Source: RGIG7213 sp045124505
GTDB taxonomy: Bacteria > Bacillota > Clostridia > Oscillospirales > CAG-272
Direction of reading: 5' to 3'
Length of the DNA: 64,000 nt
Assembly (NCBI GenBank): GCA_045124505.1
Contig: JBGVLZ010000061.1
Coordinates: forward strand, 1-64,000
The notes beneath the pieces were generated by a model. The model searched no databases and had not been told where the DNA came from. It saw only the letters and a program-made list of their open reading frames with translations. Below are positions 28,370-36,665 of this stretch, in pieces (position 1 is the stretch's first letter; each line of letters starts with the position of its first letter). Position numbers and translations under genes: made by a program.

Positions 28370-28496
28370 AAAATCTCCGAACCTATTAATATATTTGCAG
28401 ACGTAATGATCATTTTTTTGTTTCGTTGGGTACATTATATACCGACACCGAAAAATTGTCAAGTTTATCAAGCACTGTTCATATTTATAACCGTGG

Positions 28497-28525
28497 TTGA
28501 AAAATTCATAAAACGGTGATATAAT
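28497..28525 (+). promoter_or_regulatory. promoter for coaX
   Basis: TTGAAA, exactly 17 bases and a perfect TATAAT, 43 bases before the GTG start. Confidence 0.75.
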
Positions 28526-28567
28526 ATGCGATGCTTAATATATTTATCAAAAGGAAGGAATACGCTT

Positions 28568-29332
28568 GTGATACTGACGGTAGACATCGGAAATTCAAAT
28601 ATAACACTTGGCGGTTTTGAAGGTGACGAGCTTTCCTTCGTGGTACGCATTTCGACAGAAACAAAAAAGACGTCTGATGAATATGCAAGCAAAATACTCG
28701 GTGTTTTGTCAGTTCATGATATCGAGAAACAAGACATCGAAGGTGCTATTATTTCATCGGTCGTTCCGCCCTTGAATTCTGTTGTAAGGGATGCTATCAA
28801 AACCGTCTGGGGGATAGAACCTTTAACTGTCGGTCCGGGCATTAAAACAGGTATCAACATTCACTGTGATACACCGTCGTCCGTCGGGGCTGATCTCATT
28901 TGTGCATGTGTCGCAGCTCACAATCTGTACGGAAGTCCGTCCCTTATTGTCGATATGGGAACTGCCACTAAAATGACCGTAATAAACGAAAAAGGAACTT
29001 TTACAGGCGTTTCTATCATACCGGGTGTTTTGATGGGGTTGAATGCACTTTCCGATAATACAGCACAGCTTCCGAAGGTTGAGCTTGAAGTACCGAAGTT
29101 TGTTGTAGGAAAAAACACATCTGACAGTATGCGCTCGGGGGTTATTTTCGGAAACGCCTCAATGATAGACGGAATGATCGACCGCATCAACGGTGAGATC
29201 GGTACATGTCTTCCTGTATATGCAACGGGCGGAATTGCCAATCTTGTAATCCCGCATTGTAAACACAAAATAACAATTGACGAAAACCTTGTTTTAAAAG
29301 GTCTTAATATCATCTATAATAAAAATAAGTAA
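28568..29332 (+). CDS. coaX: type III pantothenate kinase
   Basis: A 254-residue enzyme for the first step of coenzyme A synthesis, phosphorylating pantothenate. ASKHA-fold motifs are present: LTVDIGNSNITLGGF at the start, VGADLICACVAAH (substrate Asp), LIVDMGTATKMTV and GVLMGLNALS. Family members need a monovalent cation and are not feedback-inhibited by CoA. I use the GTG at 28568, preceded by AAGGAAGG, since the true family start is VDIGN within a few residues. It is followed by an ECF S component. Confidence 0.92.
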   Translation: MILTVDIGNSNITLGGFEGDELSFVVRISTETKKTSDEYASKILGVLSVHDIEKQDIEGAIISSVVPPLNSVVRDAIKTVWGIEPLTVGPGIKTGINIHCDTPSSVGADLICACVAAHNLYGSPSLIVDMGTATKMTVINEKGTFTGVSIIPGVLMGLNALSDNTAQLPKVELEVPKFVVGKNTSDSMRSGVIFGNASMIDGMIDRINGEIGTCLPVYATGGIANLVIPHCKHKITIDENLVLKGLNIIYNKNK

Positions 29333-29425
29333 ATATCTGTTTGTATATTACCCTTTCAAGGGCGAATATAAATTTTATTATGCGTTGTACCGCATAAGGC
29401 GGACGACAGCAAGGAGGAAAAACTC

Positions 29426-30019
29426 ATGAAAAAAACAGAAAAACAAAGCGCACACACAAAAAAGCTTGTTCTGCTTGCGTTGCTTACGGCAATAACAGCA
29501 GTGCTTGCATATTACGGCGGATTCATTAAGATCGGAAGTCTGGCATCTATCTCGCTGACACTTATTCCTGTTGTAATCGGTGCGACTTTATGCGGTCCTT
29601 GGGCAGGTGCATGGATCGGAGGGGTTGCAGGTGCTATATTCTTCACGACACCGGATGCGGTTTTCTGGCTCGGACTCAGTATTCCCGGAACGATAATCAC
29701 TGTAATGATCAAGGGTATAATTTCGGGACTTTGCGCAGGTCTTGTGTATAAGCTGCTTGAAAAGTTCAACCGTTATCTTGCTGTTTTGGTAAGTGCGGTC
29801 GTGTGCCCCGTTGTAAATACAGGCATCTTTCTTCTCGGTTCTCTGGTGTTCTTTATGGACACAGTCAGTGCAGGTGCACAAGCTGAAGGGATGTCGGTCG
29901 GAATGTATCTTATCATCTTCTTTGTAGGACTCAACTTTGTGTTTGAGCTTATAGCAAATATCGCTTTAAGCCCTGCAATCGTCAGAATTCTCGACATAGC
30001 AAAAAAGAAAACATATTAA
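29426..30019 (+). CDS. ECF transporter S component
   Basis: A 197-residue substrate-binding membrane subunit with about six helices. Typical features are the Lys-rich N-terminus leading to LVLLALLTAITAVLAYYGG, ISLTLIPVVIGATLCGPWAGAW and a hydrophobic end. It would pair with the shared EcfA/A'/T energising module encoded elsewhere. Being directly after coaX, pantothenate is the most likely cargo, but this is inference from context. AGGAGG precedes the ATG. Confidence 0.82.
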   Translation: MKKTEKQSAHTKKLVLLALLTAITAVLAYYGGFIKIGSLASISLTLIPVVIGATLCGPWAGAWIGGVAGAIFFTTPDAVFWLGLSIPGTIITVMIKGIISGLCAGLVYKLLEKFNRYLAVLVSAVVCPVVNTGIFLLGSLVFFMDTVSAGAQAEGMSVGMYLIIFFVGLNFVFELIANIALSPAIVRILDIAKKKTY

Positions 30020-30037
30020 TCATAATAACTGCAAAAA

Positions 30038-30235
30038 GGGGCAGGCTCATTTTGGGAAATTATTTCCAAAATTTGCCGCCCCATATATTTTTTTTGATAT
30101 TTTTCTGTAGAGGGTGCAATCAGTTCGCATACGAACTGCGCGCTCCCGTTTTTAAGCAGTTTATCCATTTATAGGCGGACGACCAATGGTCGTCCCTACA
30201 AAGTTTACCATATATTTTCTTAAATGAGCCACCCC
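30038..30235 (-). repeat. dispersed multi-hairpin repeat, copy 2 (inverted)
   Basis: The hairpin end lies on the left (GGGGCAGGCTCATTTTGGG...TTTGCCGCCCC) and the GTGGCTCATTTAAG end on the right, opposite to copy 1. The GACGACCAATGGTCGTC palindrome is present, but the second core differs: a longer AGTTCGCATACGAACT hairpin replaces GGAGTGTGCACTCC. It is 198 bases, the longest copy. Confidence 0.85.
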
Positions 30236-30408
30236 TTTTACTATGATATTAAATCGGTTACATTGTTTGCAGGTTTCAATAATCCGTATGTCGGCATAAA
30301 GCAATTCGATAAAGCAGAAATAAAGCTTATCGGGAAAGTATGTCATTTATCAATATCCTATCGAATCATTCTAAAATTAAACAATTTGTGTCTTTTTCAG
30401 AAATCCTA
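30236..30408. other. unassigned intergenic stretch before the thiamin promoter
   Basis: Between the repeat and the promoter I see no convincing gene, RNA or terminator. A short open stretch around 30240-30346 lacks a ribosome site and known motifs. Confidence 0.4.
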
Positions 30409-30437
30409 TTGTATTTTCATAAAATCGGGTGTATAAT
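30409..30437 (+). promoter_or_regulatory. promoter of the thiamin locus
   Basis: TTGTAT, a 17-base spacer and TATAAT, placing transcription start about 10 bases before the first TPP riboswitch. Confidence 0.75.
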
Positions 30438-30451
30438 CATTGACGAAATAA

Positions 30452-30541
30452 ATACAGGGGAGCTTGTAATTGCAGGCTGAGAGGAAGTAACCAAACTTCG
30501 ACCCTATAACCTGATGCGGATAATGCCGCCGTAGGAAGTCA
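30452..30541 (+). promoter_or_regulatory. TPP riboswitch (THI element), first copy
   Basis: The conserved core is complete: GGGGAGC start, GGCTGAGAGG, then ACCCTATAACCTGAT, GGATAATGCC and GTAGGAA. The variable P3 arm is AAGTAACCAAACTT. It senses thiamin pyrophosphate and is followed by its own terminator, so it probably stops transcription when TPP is high. Confidence 0.95.
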
Positions 30542-30557
30542 TATTCAGAGATTTTTT

Positions 30558-30595
30558 ACAGGAGGCGTCCGAGGGGCTGTCTCCTGCTTTTATTT
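30558..30595 (+). terminator. intrinsic terminator of the first TPP riboswitch
   Basis: An ACAGGAG/CTCCTG stem with GC-rich inner part and a CTTTTATTT tract lies 17 bases after the aptamer. Confidence 0.7.
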
Positions 30596-30608
30596 AACAA
30601 TCAAATAA

Positions 30609-30711
30609 TCGGGGAGCTTGGCAGCAGATACGTCTGCTTACCGGCTGAGAGGAAGGTGAAGCCTTCGACCCATATACCTGATTTGGATAATGCCAATGTA
30701 GGGACTTTTAG
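30609..30711 (+). promoter_or_regulatory. TPP riboswitch (THI element), second copy
   Basis: A second full aptamer: GGGGAGC, an extra GCAGCAGATACGTCTGC arm, CGGCTGAGAGG, GACCCATATACCTGAT, GGATAATGCC and GTAGGGA. Conserved bases match the first copy but the stems differ, so this is not a recent duplication. Confidence 0.95.
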
Positions 30712-30720
30712 TGTGCGCCA

Positions 30721-30762
30721 CGGGAAATTTCCATTTCAGGAAGTTTCCCGAATTTTTATTTT
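30721..30762 (+). terminator. intrinsic terminator of the second TPP riboswitch
   Basis: CGGGAAATTTCC pairs with GGAAGTTTCCCG (12 bp, one mismatch) around a 6-base loop, followed by AATTTTTATTTT. The thiS ribosome site AGGAGG lies just after. Confidence 0.9.
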
Positions 30763-30776
30763 CAGGAGGTACATAA

Positions 30777-30971
30777 ATGGTAAAAGTAAACGGTACAGAG
30801 CTTGATATTGCGGGCAAAACAGTATCGGAGTATCTGATGACAACCGACTACGACCCGAAACGTATCGCTGTGGAGCGAAACGGCTAAATTGTATTCAAAT
30901 CGAAGTATGATGTCACCGTCATCGAAGACGGCGACAGCTTGGAGATCGTCAGCTTTGTGGGAGGCGGTTAA
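30777..30971 (+). pseudogene. thiS: thiS, sulfur-carrier protein gene with a nonsense codon
   Basis: 65 codons read as a normal ThiS (MVKVNGTELDIAGKTVSEYL ... ending SFVGGG), but codon 37 at 30885-30887 is TAA where relatives have a Glu-type codon (AVERNG, stop, IVFKSKYD). The rest stays in frame and keeps the C-terminal Gly-Gly that ThiF adenylates and that carries sulfur as thiocarboxylate to ThiG. A single G-to-T change would explain it. As written, no functional carrier is made unless the stop is read through or is a sequencing error. The gene sits directly under the tandem TPP riboswitches and abuts thiF (TAA followed at once by GTG). Confidence 0.85.
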
Positions 30972-31607
30972 GTGATTCCCACTGAAAAAGAATGGGTAGA
31001 TGCGCTTACTGACCGCCACGGAAGTGAGCTTTACAAGCGTTTTTCTTGCGCAACTGTTGCAATTTGCGGTCTTGGCGGTCTTGGATCAAATATTGCTATT
31101 GCTTTGGCAAGAGCCGGTATCGGTAAGCTGTTGCTGATTGATTTCGACCGTGTGGACATAACCAATCTGCACCGTCAGCAATACAAAGCAAATCAAATCG
31201 GCTTTTATAAAGCGGATGCGCTTGCGGAAAATCTGTCAGAAATTGCGCCATACACAAAGGTAAGGGCTGTGACAGTAAAGCTCACGGAGGAGAATTTTGC
31301 CCATCTTCTGAAGGATGCAGATATTGTATGTGAAGCATTCGACAATGCAGAGGCTAAGGCAATGCTCGCAAACGGCGTGCTTGAGCAATTGCCCCATCGT
31401 TATCTGGTTGCATCTTCAGGTATGGCGGGAATGGACACGCCCAACACAATCCGAACACGGAAAATCGCAAAACGATTTTACCTATGCGGCGATGAAGTCA
31501 GCGATGTGGCAGACACCATTGGACTGGTAGCCCCTCGTGTAATGCTTTGTGCCGCACATCAGGCACACACCGTCCTGCGTATTCTGGCATGCGAATATGA
31601 AGTTTAA
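30972..31607 (+). CDS. thiF: ThiS adenylyltransferase ThiF
   Basis: A 211-residue E1-like enzyme that activates the C-terminal Gly of ThiS with ATP. The Rossmann ATP motif VAICGLGGLGSNIAIALARAG, the catalytic FDRVDITNLHRQQY segment and a late AAHQAHTVLR end are visible. It is of the short clostridial type (about 210 residues) lacking the rhodanese tail and the extra zinc cysteines of longer homologues. It starts with GTG immediately after the thiS stop, with GGAGGCGG inside the end of thiS as ribosome site. Its partner gene is broken as sequenced. Confidence 0.9.
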   Translation: MIPTEKEWVDALTDRHGSELYKRFSCATVAICGLGGLGSNIAIALARAGIGKLLLIDFDRVDITNLHRQQYKANQIGFYKADALAENLSEIAPYTKVRAVTVKLTEENFAHLLKDADIVCEAFDNAEAKAMLANGVLEQLPHRYLVASSGMAGMDTPNTIRTRKIAKRFYLCGDEVSDVADTIGLVAPRVMLCAAHQAHTVLRILACEYEV

Positions 31608-31690
31608 TACGCTTTTTTTGCCTAACAGCAATATGAAAGGTGTTGACTTCGTTTTTTATCGAAAACTCGTATAAGAAAGAAGGATTCATT

Positions 31691-32464
31691 ATGATTAACA
31701 ACGATAAACTTATTATTGGCGGACACGAATTCAATTCACGTTTTATTCTTGGCTCCGGCAAATATTCCATGAAGCTGATCGAAGCGGCTGTAAAGGATGC
31801 CCACGCTGAGATCATCACCCTTGCAGTTCGCCGTGCAAACACAAAAGAACAGGAAAGCATCCTCGACTACATTCCTAAGGGTATCACGCTTCTGCCCAAC
31901 ACATCCGGTGCAAGAAATGCAGAAGAAGCCGTCCGTATTGCACGCCTTGCACGAGAGCTTGGATGCGGTGATTTCGTAAAAATTGAGATCATGCGTGACA
32001 GCAAATATCTGCTTGCTGACAACACGGAGACGATCAAAGCCACCGAAATCCTCGCAAAAGAAGGCTTTATTGTCATGCCTTACATGTATCCCGATCTGAA
32101 TGCCGCCCGTGATATGGCAGACGCAGGTGCCTCAGCTATTATGCCTTTGGCATCCCCAATCGGCTCAAACAAAGGCTTGGCAACCAAAGAATTTATTCAG
32201 ATCCTCATCGATGAGATCGACCTGCCCATCATAGTGGACGCAGGTATCGGCAGACCGTCACAGGCTTGCGAAGCGATGGAAATGGGCGCCGCCGCCATTA
32301 TGGCAAACACTGCGCTTGCAACTGCCGGTGATCTTCCTTTGATGGCATCTGCTTTCCGTCAGGCAATCGAAGCAGGCAGAAAAGCGTATCTGTCAGGGCT
32401 CGGCCGTGTGCTGGCACGAGGCGCTTCCGCCTCCGACCCTCTGACCGGATTTTTGCGTGATTAA
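31691..32464 (+). CDS. thiG: thiazole synthase ThiG
   Basis: A 257-residue TIM-barrel enzyme that builds thiazole phosphate from DXP, dehydroglycine and ThiS thiocarboxylate. Segments matching the family include GGHEFNSRFILGSGKYS, LAVRRANTKEQESILDYIP, FVKIEIMRDSKYLLADN (imine-forming Lys), IIVDAGIGRPSQACEAMEMG and the end LASDPLTGF-like ASASDPLTGFLRD. The ATG at 31691 is preceded by AGAAGGA; upstream in-frame starts lack a ribosome site. Confidence 0.95.
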   Translation: MINNDKLIIGGHEFNSRFILGSGKYSMKLIEAAVKDAHAEIITLAVRRANTKEQESILDYIPKGITLLPNTSGARNAEEAVRIARLARELGCGDFVKIEIMRDSKYLLADNTETIKATEILAKEGFIVMPYMYPDLNAARDMADAGASAIMPLASPIGSNKGLATKEFIQILIDEIDLPIIVDAGIGRPSQACEAMEMGAAAIMANTALATAGDLPLMASAFRQAIEAGRKAYLSGLGRVLARGASASDPLTGFLRD

Positions 32465-32475
32465 GGAGAAGACTT

Positions 32476-33729
32476 ATGGAAAATCAATTCTTTGTAGATT
32501 CCGAGCATCTGTCACCGACAACACTTGAGAAAAAACACAAGTTGGAAACAGATCCATCAGTCCGTAAAAACCACATGGAATATTTACCCGGCATGGAGAT
32601 CATTGAATCCGATATCTGCGAACATGTACTGTCGCAGATGAATTCTTTTGATTATTCCATGTATACTGCCCGTGATGTCCGTAATGCCCTCGACAACGAT
32701 ACTTGTTCTGTCGAGGACTTCAAGGCACTCTTATCACCTGCGGCAGAACCTTTTTTGGAAGAAATGGCGCAAAAGGCACGGCTTGAAACAAGCAAGCACT
32801 TCGGTAATACAGTTTACTTGTTTACCCCTTTGTACATCGCCAACTACTGTGAAAACTACTGCGTTTACTGCGGCTTCAACTGCTATAACCATATTAGCCG
32901 CATGAAGCTGAATAAAGAACAGATCGAGCATGAAATGAAAGTCATCGCCGACAGCGGTATGGAGGAAATACTGATCCTTACAGGCGAAAGCCGTGCGCAG
33001 AGCAATGTGGAATACATCGGTGAAGCATGCAAGCTGGCAAGAAAATATTTCCGCATGGTCGGCTTGGAAATCTACCCTGTGAACACCGATGAATATAAGT
33101 ATCTGCACGAGTGCGGTGCTGACTACGTGACGGTATTCCAGGAAACCTACGACACAGACAAATATGAACAACTTCATTTGCTTGGTCACAAGCGTGTGTG
33201 GCCGTACCGTTTTGACGCGCAGGAAAGAGCGCTGCGCGGCGGTATGAGAGGTGTGGCATTCTCTGCACTTCTCGGTCTGTCCGATTTCAGAAAGGATGCT
33301 TTAGCAAGTGCACTGCACGTTTATTACTTACAGCGCAAATACCCGCATGCGGAAATGTCACTATCCTGTCCGAGACTGCGCCCGATCATCAACAATGATA
33401 AAATAAGCCCCATGGATGTTGGCGAAAAACAGCTGTGTCAGGTGCTTTGCGCATATCGTATCTTTCTGCCGTTTGTCGGGATCACCGTATCTTCACGTGA
33501 GAGTGCCGAATTCCGCAACGGCATCGTGAAGATTGCCGCAACCAAAGTTTCTGCAGGTGTTTCCACCGGTATCGGCGACCATGAAAGCAAGTACACCGGG
33601 AAAGGATCGGATGCAGTACAGGGTGACGAGCAGTTTGAGATCGACGATGACCGCAGTCTTGATAAGATGTATAAGGACATAGCAGATGAAGGTTTACAGC
33701 CGGTTCTTAATGATTATGTGTATGTCTGA
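32476..33729 (+). CDS. thiH: 2-iminoacetate synthase ThiH
   Basis: A 417-residue radical SAM enzyme that splits tyrosine to give dehydroglycine for ThiG, the anaerobic alternative to ThiO. The cluster motif CENYCVYCGF is near residue 124, followed by MEEILILTGESR and the BATS-type C-terminal domain (VGITVSSRESAEFRN). It is longer than E. coli ThiH (377), mainly at the N-terminus. The gene follows thiG by eleven bases, and its stop overlaps the start of the frameshifted TenI-like gene. Confidence 0.95.
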   Translation: MENQFFVDSEHLSPTTLEKKHKLETDPSVRKNHMEYLPGMEIIESDICEHVLSQMNSFDYSMYTARDVRNALDNDTCSVEDFKALLSPAAEPFLEEMAQKARLETSKHFGNTVYLFTPLYIANYCENYCVYCGFNCYNHISRMKLNKEQIEHEMKVIADSGMEEILILTGESRAQSNVEYIGEACKLARKYFRMVGLEIYPVNTDEYKYLHECGADYVTVFQETYDTDKYEQLHLLGHKRVWPYRFDAQERALRGGMRGVAFSALLGLSDFRKDALASALHVYYLQRKYPHAEMSLSCPRLRPIINNDKISPMDVGEKQLCQVLCAYRIFLPFVGITVSSRESAEFRNGIVKIAATKVSAGVSTGIGDHESKYTGKGSDAVQGDEQFEIDDDRSLDKMYKDIADEGLQPVLNDYVYV

Positions 33730-34314
33730 TATTATTTGTGTAACAAATCGAAAACTGTGCCGTGAAGATTTCTTAACAAGGATAAAACGAATTGCCGCCT
33801 GTCACCCTGCAGGAATCATTCTCCGTGAAAAAGATATGTCAGCGGAAGAATATAAGACGCTGGCATTGGAGGTCATGAAGCTATGCGATCGATATGATGT
33901 GAATTGTATCCTGCATAGCTTCACAGATGTTGCAATCGCACTTCACGCACAGACAATACATTTACCGCTACATCTCCTTCGTGAAATGACTCAGGAACAA
34001 AAATCTCATTTCACAAGTTTGGGCGCATCATGTCACAGTGTGGCGATGCTGAAGAAGCACAGGCATTGGGCTGTACATATATTACTGCAGGTCATATATT
34101 TCAGACAGATTGCAAAAAAGGCATGCCAGGAAGAGGAGCGGAATTTTTGCAAAATGTGTGTAATGCTGTGGACATTCCGGTGTATGCAATCGGCGGAATT
34201 GATTCGCACAATATTGCTTTAGTACGTGATACAGGTGCCGACGGTGCTTGCTTAATGAGCAGTCTGATGGTAACCGATGATGTAGCAGGACTTCTGAAAG
34301 TCATGGAGGTATAA
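33722..34314 (+). pseudogene. TenI/ThiE-like gene with a one-base deletion
   Basis: The first part reads MSDIICVTNRKLCREDFLTR ... LREKDMSAEEY ... GASCHSVA, then loses frame near 34043-34045. The second part continues one frame over with DAEEAQALGCTYITAGHIF, GMPGRG, VYAIGGID and GADGACLMSSLM. Together they make one TIM-barrel of the ThiE/TenI superfamily (about 197 residues). TenI speeds thiazole tautomer aromatisation, whereas ThiE couples HMP-PP and thiazole-P; a separate intact thiE follows by one base, so TenI is the better guess. The 593-base length is two over a codon multiple, as expected for one missing base. Confidence 0.8.
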
Positions 34315-34315
34315 A

Positions 34316-34957
34316 ATGAAATTCAACGAAAAAATGTTACTGCTGTATGCCGTAACAGATAAGGCTTGGGTCGGCAATAAGACCCTTACAGAACAGATCG
34401 AGGATGCGCTGAGGGGCGGTGCAACGATCATTCAGCTCCGTGAGAAGAATCTGGATGAGGACAGCTTCATCAAAGAAGCCATTCAGGTTCGGGATCTGTG
34501 TCACAAATACAATGTTCCGCTGATCATCAACGATAATGTTGACGTTGCCCTGAAAAGCGGAGCAGACGGTGTTCATGTAGGTATCGATGACACACCTGTA
34601 GCGGATATTCGAAAGCGTGTTCCTGCCGATTTTATCATCGGCGCTACCTGCAAGACGGTGGAACAGGCAAAAATCGCCGAAGCTGACGGTGCTGACTACA
34701 TGGGTGTGGGCGCAGTATTCCCTTCTGTCACAAAAACCGATGCAGTACGGATCACGAATGAACAGCTTCGTGAAATCGTTTCTTCCGTATCCATTCCTGC
34801 TGTTGCCATAGGCGGTATCAGCTATGACAATGTCTGTGAAATCAAGGGCAGTTCCGTTTTCGGTGTTGCTGTTATATCTGCCGTTTTCGGAGCAGATGAT
34901 ATTGAAAAAGCGACTGCACTTCTTAAGGAGCGGGTAAAGGCTGTGATAGAAAAATGA
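34316..34957 (+). CDS. thiE: thiamin phosphate synthase ThiE
   Basis: A 213-residue TIM-barrel enzyme joining HMP pyrophosphate and thiazole phosphate. Visible family segments are LYAVTDKAW, GGATIIQLREKNLDE, PLIINDNVDVALKSGADGVHVG, DYMGVGAVFPSVTKTDA and IPAVAIGGI. The ATG follows the preceding frame's stop by one base, and its own stop overlaps the HAD gene start by four bases. Confidence 0.95.
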   Translation: MKFNEKMLLLYAVTDKAWVGNKTLTEQIEDALRGGATIIQLREKNLDEDSFIKEAIQVRDLCHKYNVPLIINDNVDVALKSGADGVHVGIDDTPVADIRKRVPADFIIGATCKTVEQAKIAEADGADYMGVGAVFPSVTKTDAVRITNEQLREIVSSVSIPAVAIGGISYDNVCEIKGSSVFGVAVISAVFGADDIEKATALLKERVKAVIEK

Positions 34958-35637
34958 TTCAAGGTATCATTTTCGATTTTGATGGAACGCTGTTTGATTC
35001 CATGTTCATATGGGATACCGCAGGTGAAGTATATCTGCGCTCTATTGGAAAAGAACCGAAAGGTGATTTACAGAAGATTCTGAAGCCGATGAGTTTGCTT
35101 CAATCAGCTGAGTATATTCGAAAGAAGTACTGTATTTCGCTATCCGTGGAGGATATCATGGACGGAATTAACCGAACTGTTGAAGAATTATATTTTCATA
35201 CAGTTCAGCCGAAGACGGGTGTAATTGATCTCTTGGAAAAACTGCACCGCAAAAATATAAAGATGTGTATTGCAACTGCAACCGACCGTTACCAGGTCGA
35301 AGCAGCATTACAGCGTTGCGGAATGAGGCACTTTTTCTCCGAGATCTTCACCTGTACCGAAGTCGGAAGCGGAAAAGACAAACCGTATATATTCCGCAAA
35401 GCAATGGAGCATCTGCAGACAAAGCGAAGCACAACTGCCGTCTTTGAAGATGCATACCATGCTGTATACACAGCCAAGCAAGACGGATTTACAGTTATTT
35501 GCGTATATGATCCACACGAGAGCAAGCAACAAGAGCTATTGCAGCTTGCAGATGTGTATATCTCGGACTATTTCGATATGACAAACTTTTGGAAGTTACA
35601 GGCTGGCTCATTTAGGGGAAATATAGCTCCATTGTAG
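34954..35637 (+). CDS. HAD family phosphatase of the thiamin locus, C-terminus rewritten by a repeat
   Basis: A 227-residue HAD enzyme of the phosphoglycolate-phosphatase type: motif I IIFDFDGTLFDS, motif II CIATATDR, motif III region around GKDKPYIFRKAM and motif IV VFEDAYHAV. Its place between thiE and thiD suggests it removes phosphate from thiamin monophosphate or an intermediate, which is inference. The last dozen or so codons, from about residue 216 (AGSFRGNIAPL), are encoded by the left end of a dispersed repeat at 35601, which also supplies the stop. The core fold ends before this, so activity may survive. Confidence 0.85.
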   Translation: MIQGIIFDFDGTLFDSMFIWDTAGEVYLRSIGKEPKGDLQKILKPMSLLQSAEYIRKKYCISLSVEDIMDGINRTVEELYFHTVQPKTGVIDLLEKLHRKNIKMCIATATDRYQVEAALQRCGMRHFFSEIFTCTEVGSGKDKPYIFRKAMEHLQTKRSTTAVFEDAYHAVYTAKQDGFTVICVYDPHESKQQELLQLADVYISDYFDMTNFWKLQAGSFRGNIAPL

Positions 35638-35775
35638 AGATGGCCACCGGTCGTACGCTTCAAAATGTATAAATATACTAAAAGCGGGAGTGTAATGCAC
35701 TCCTCTGCAGAACAAATGTAAAAAAACACATGGGCGACTTATTTTGGAAGTTACTTTCTTAAATGAGCCGACCCC
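35601..35775 (+). repeat. dispersed multi-hairpin repeat, copy 3, inside the thiamin locus
   Basis: Same order as copy 1: GGCTGGCTCATTTAGGGG start, a degraded GGCCACCGGTCG core, an AGCGGGAGTG/CACTCC core, and a final hairpin ending AAATGAGCCGACCCC. It overlaps the 3' end of the HAD gene and separates it from thiD. Confidence 0.85.
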
Positions 35776-35851
35776 ATCAAGCGGTAGATTGGGGGCACCA
35801 CCTTATGCCGCTATATAAAACGATGCTTAAAAACGAAAGGAGTAAAAAACA

Positions 35852-36664
35852 ATGAAAATGAAAAAAGCATTGACCATTGCAGGAAGTGACTGCAGCGGAG
35901 GCGCCGGTATTCAGGCAGATATCAAAACAATGACCATGAACGGTGTTTATGCAATGAGTGCGATCACCGCACTGACGGCTCAGAACACAACCGGCGTAAA
36001 AGAGATTCAAGAGTCAACACCGAATTTCTTGAAACAACAAATTGATGCGGTATTCCAGGACATCTTTCCCGATGCCGTGAAAATCGGCATGGTATCGTCA
36101 AGTGAGCTGATACGTGTAATTGCGGATAGATTACGGTATTACAATGCAAAGAATGTGGTCATTGACCCTGTGATGGTGGCAACCTCCGGTTCTGCTCTGA
36201 TGAAAAACGATGCAGTACAGACCCTTATCGAAGAATTGCTGCCCATTTCAACTCTTGTGACACCTAACATTCCCGAAGCGCAGGTTCTTTCCGACCTGAA
36301 CATTGAAACAAAAGAGGATATGATGACTGCCGCAAAGCAAATAGGTGATAACTATCACCGTGCTGTGCTTCTCAAAGGCGGTCACAGCATCAACGATGCA
36401 AATGATCTGCTTTATGCAAACGGAGATCTGATCTGGTTTGAGGGCAAGCGAATTGACAATCCCAACACCCATGGCACGGGGTGCACACTTTCCAGTGCCA
36501 TTGCATCGAATCTTGCCAAGGGATTTCCCCTTACTGAATCTGTACACAGAGCAAAAGAATATATCTCAGGTGCTTTGGCATCAATGCTCGATCTCGGAAA
36601 AGGTTCAGGGCCTATGCATCATGCCTTTAATTTAAATGGTGAGTACGCAAAGGAGGTACAATAA
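35852..36664 (+). CDS. thiD: hydroxymethylpyrimidine/phosphomethylpyrimidine kinase ThiD
   Basis: A 270-residue ribokinase-fold enzyme that phosphorylates HMP twice to HMP-PP. Motifs: ALTIAGSDCSGGAGIQADIKT at the start, VIDPVMVATSG, LLKGGHS and the anion-hole NTHGTGCTLSSAIASNLAKG. AAAGGAG precedes the ATG. It is separated from the HAD gene by a repeat, so its transcription may depend on read-through or on a promoter I could not identify in the 76 bases between. Confidence 0.95.
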   Translation: MKMKKALTIAGSDCSGGAGIQADIKTMTMNGVYAMSAITALTAQNTTGVKEIQESTPNFLKQQIDAVFQDIFPDAVKIGMVSSSELIRVIADRLRYYNAKNVVIDPVMVATSGSALMKNDAVQTLIEELLPISTLVTPNIPEAQVLSDLNIETKEDMMTAAKQIGDNYHRAVLLKGGHSINDANDLLYANGDLIWFEGKRIDNPNTHGTGCTLSSAIASNLAKGFPLTESVHRAKEYISGALASMLDLGKGSGPMHHAFNLNGEYAKEVQ

Positions 36665-36665
36665 A

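Noticed and set aside
30224..30436. Possible small gene between the repeat and the thiamin promoter
   Set aside because: It starts inside repeat copy 2, runs over the promoter, and lacks a ribosome site and known motifs.
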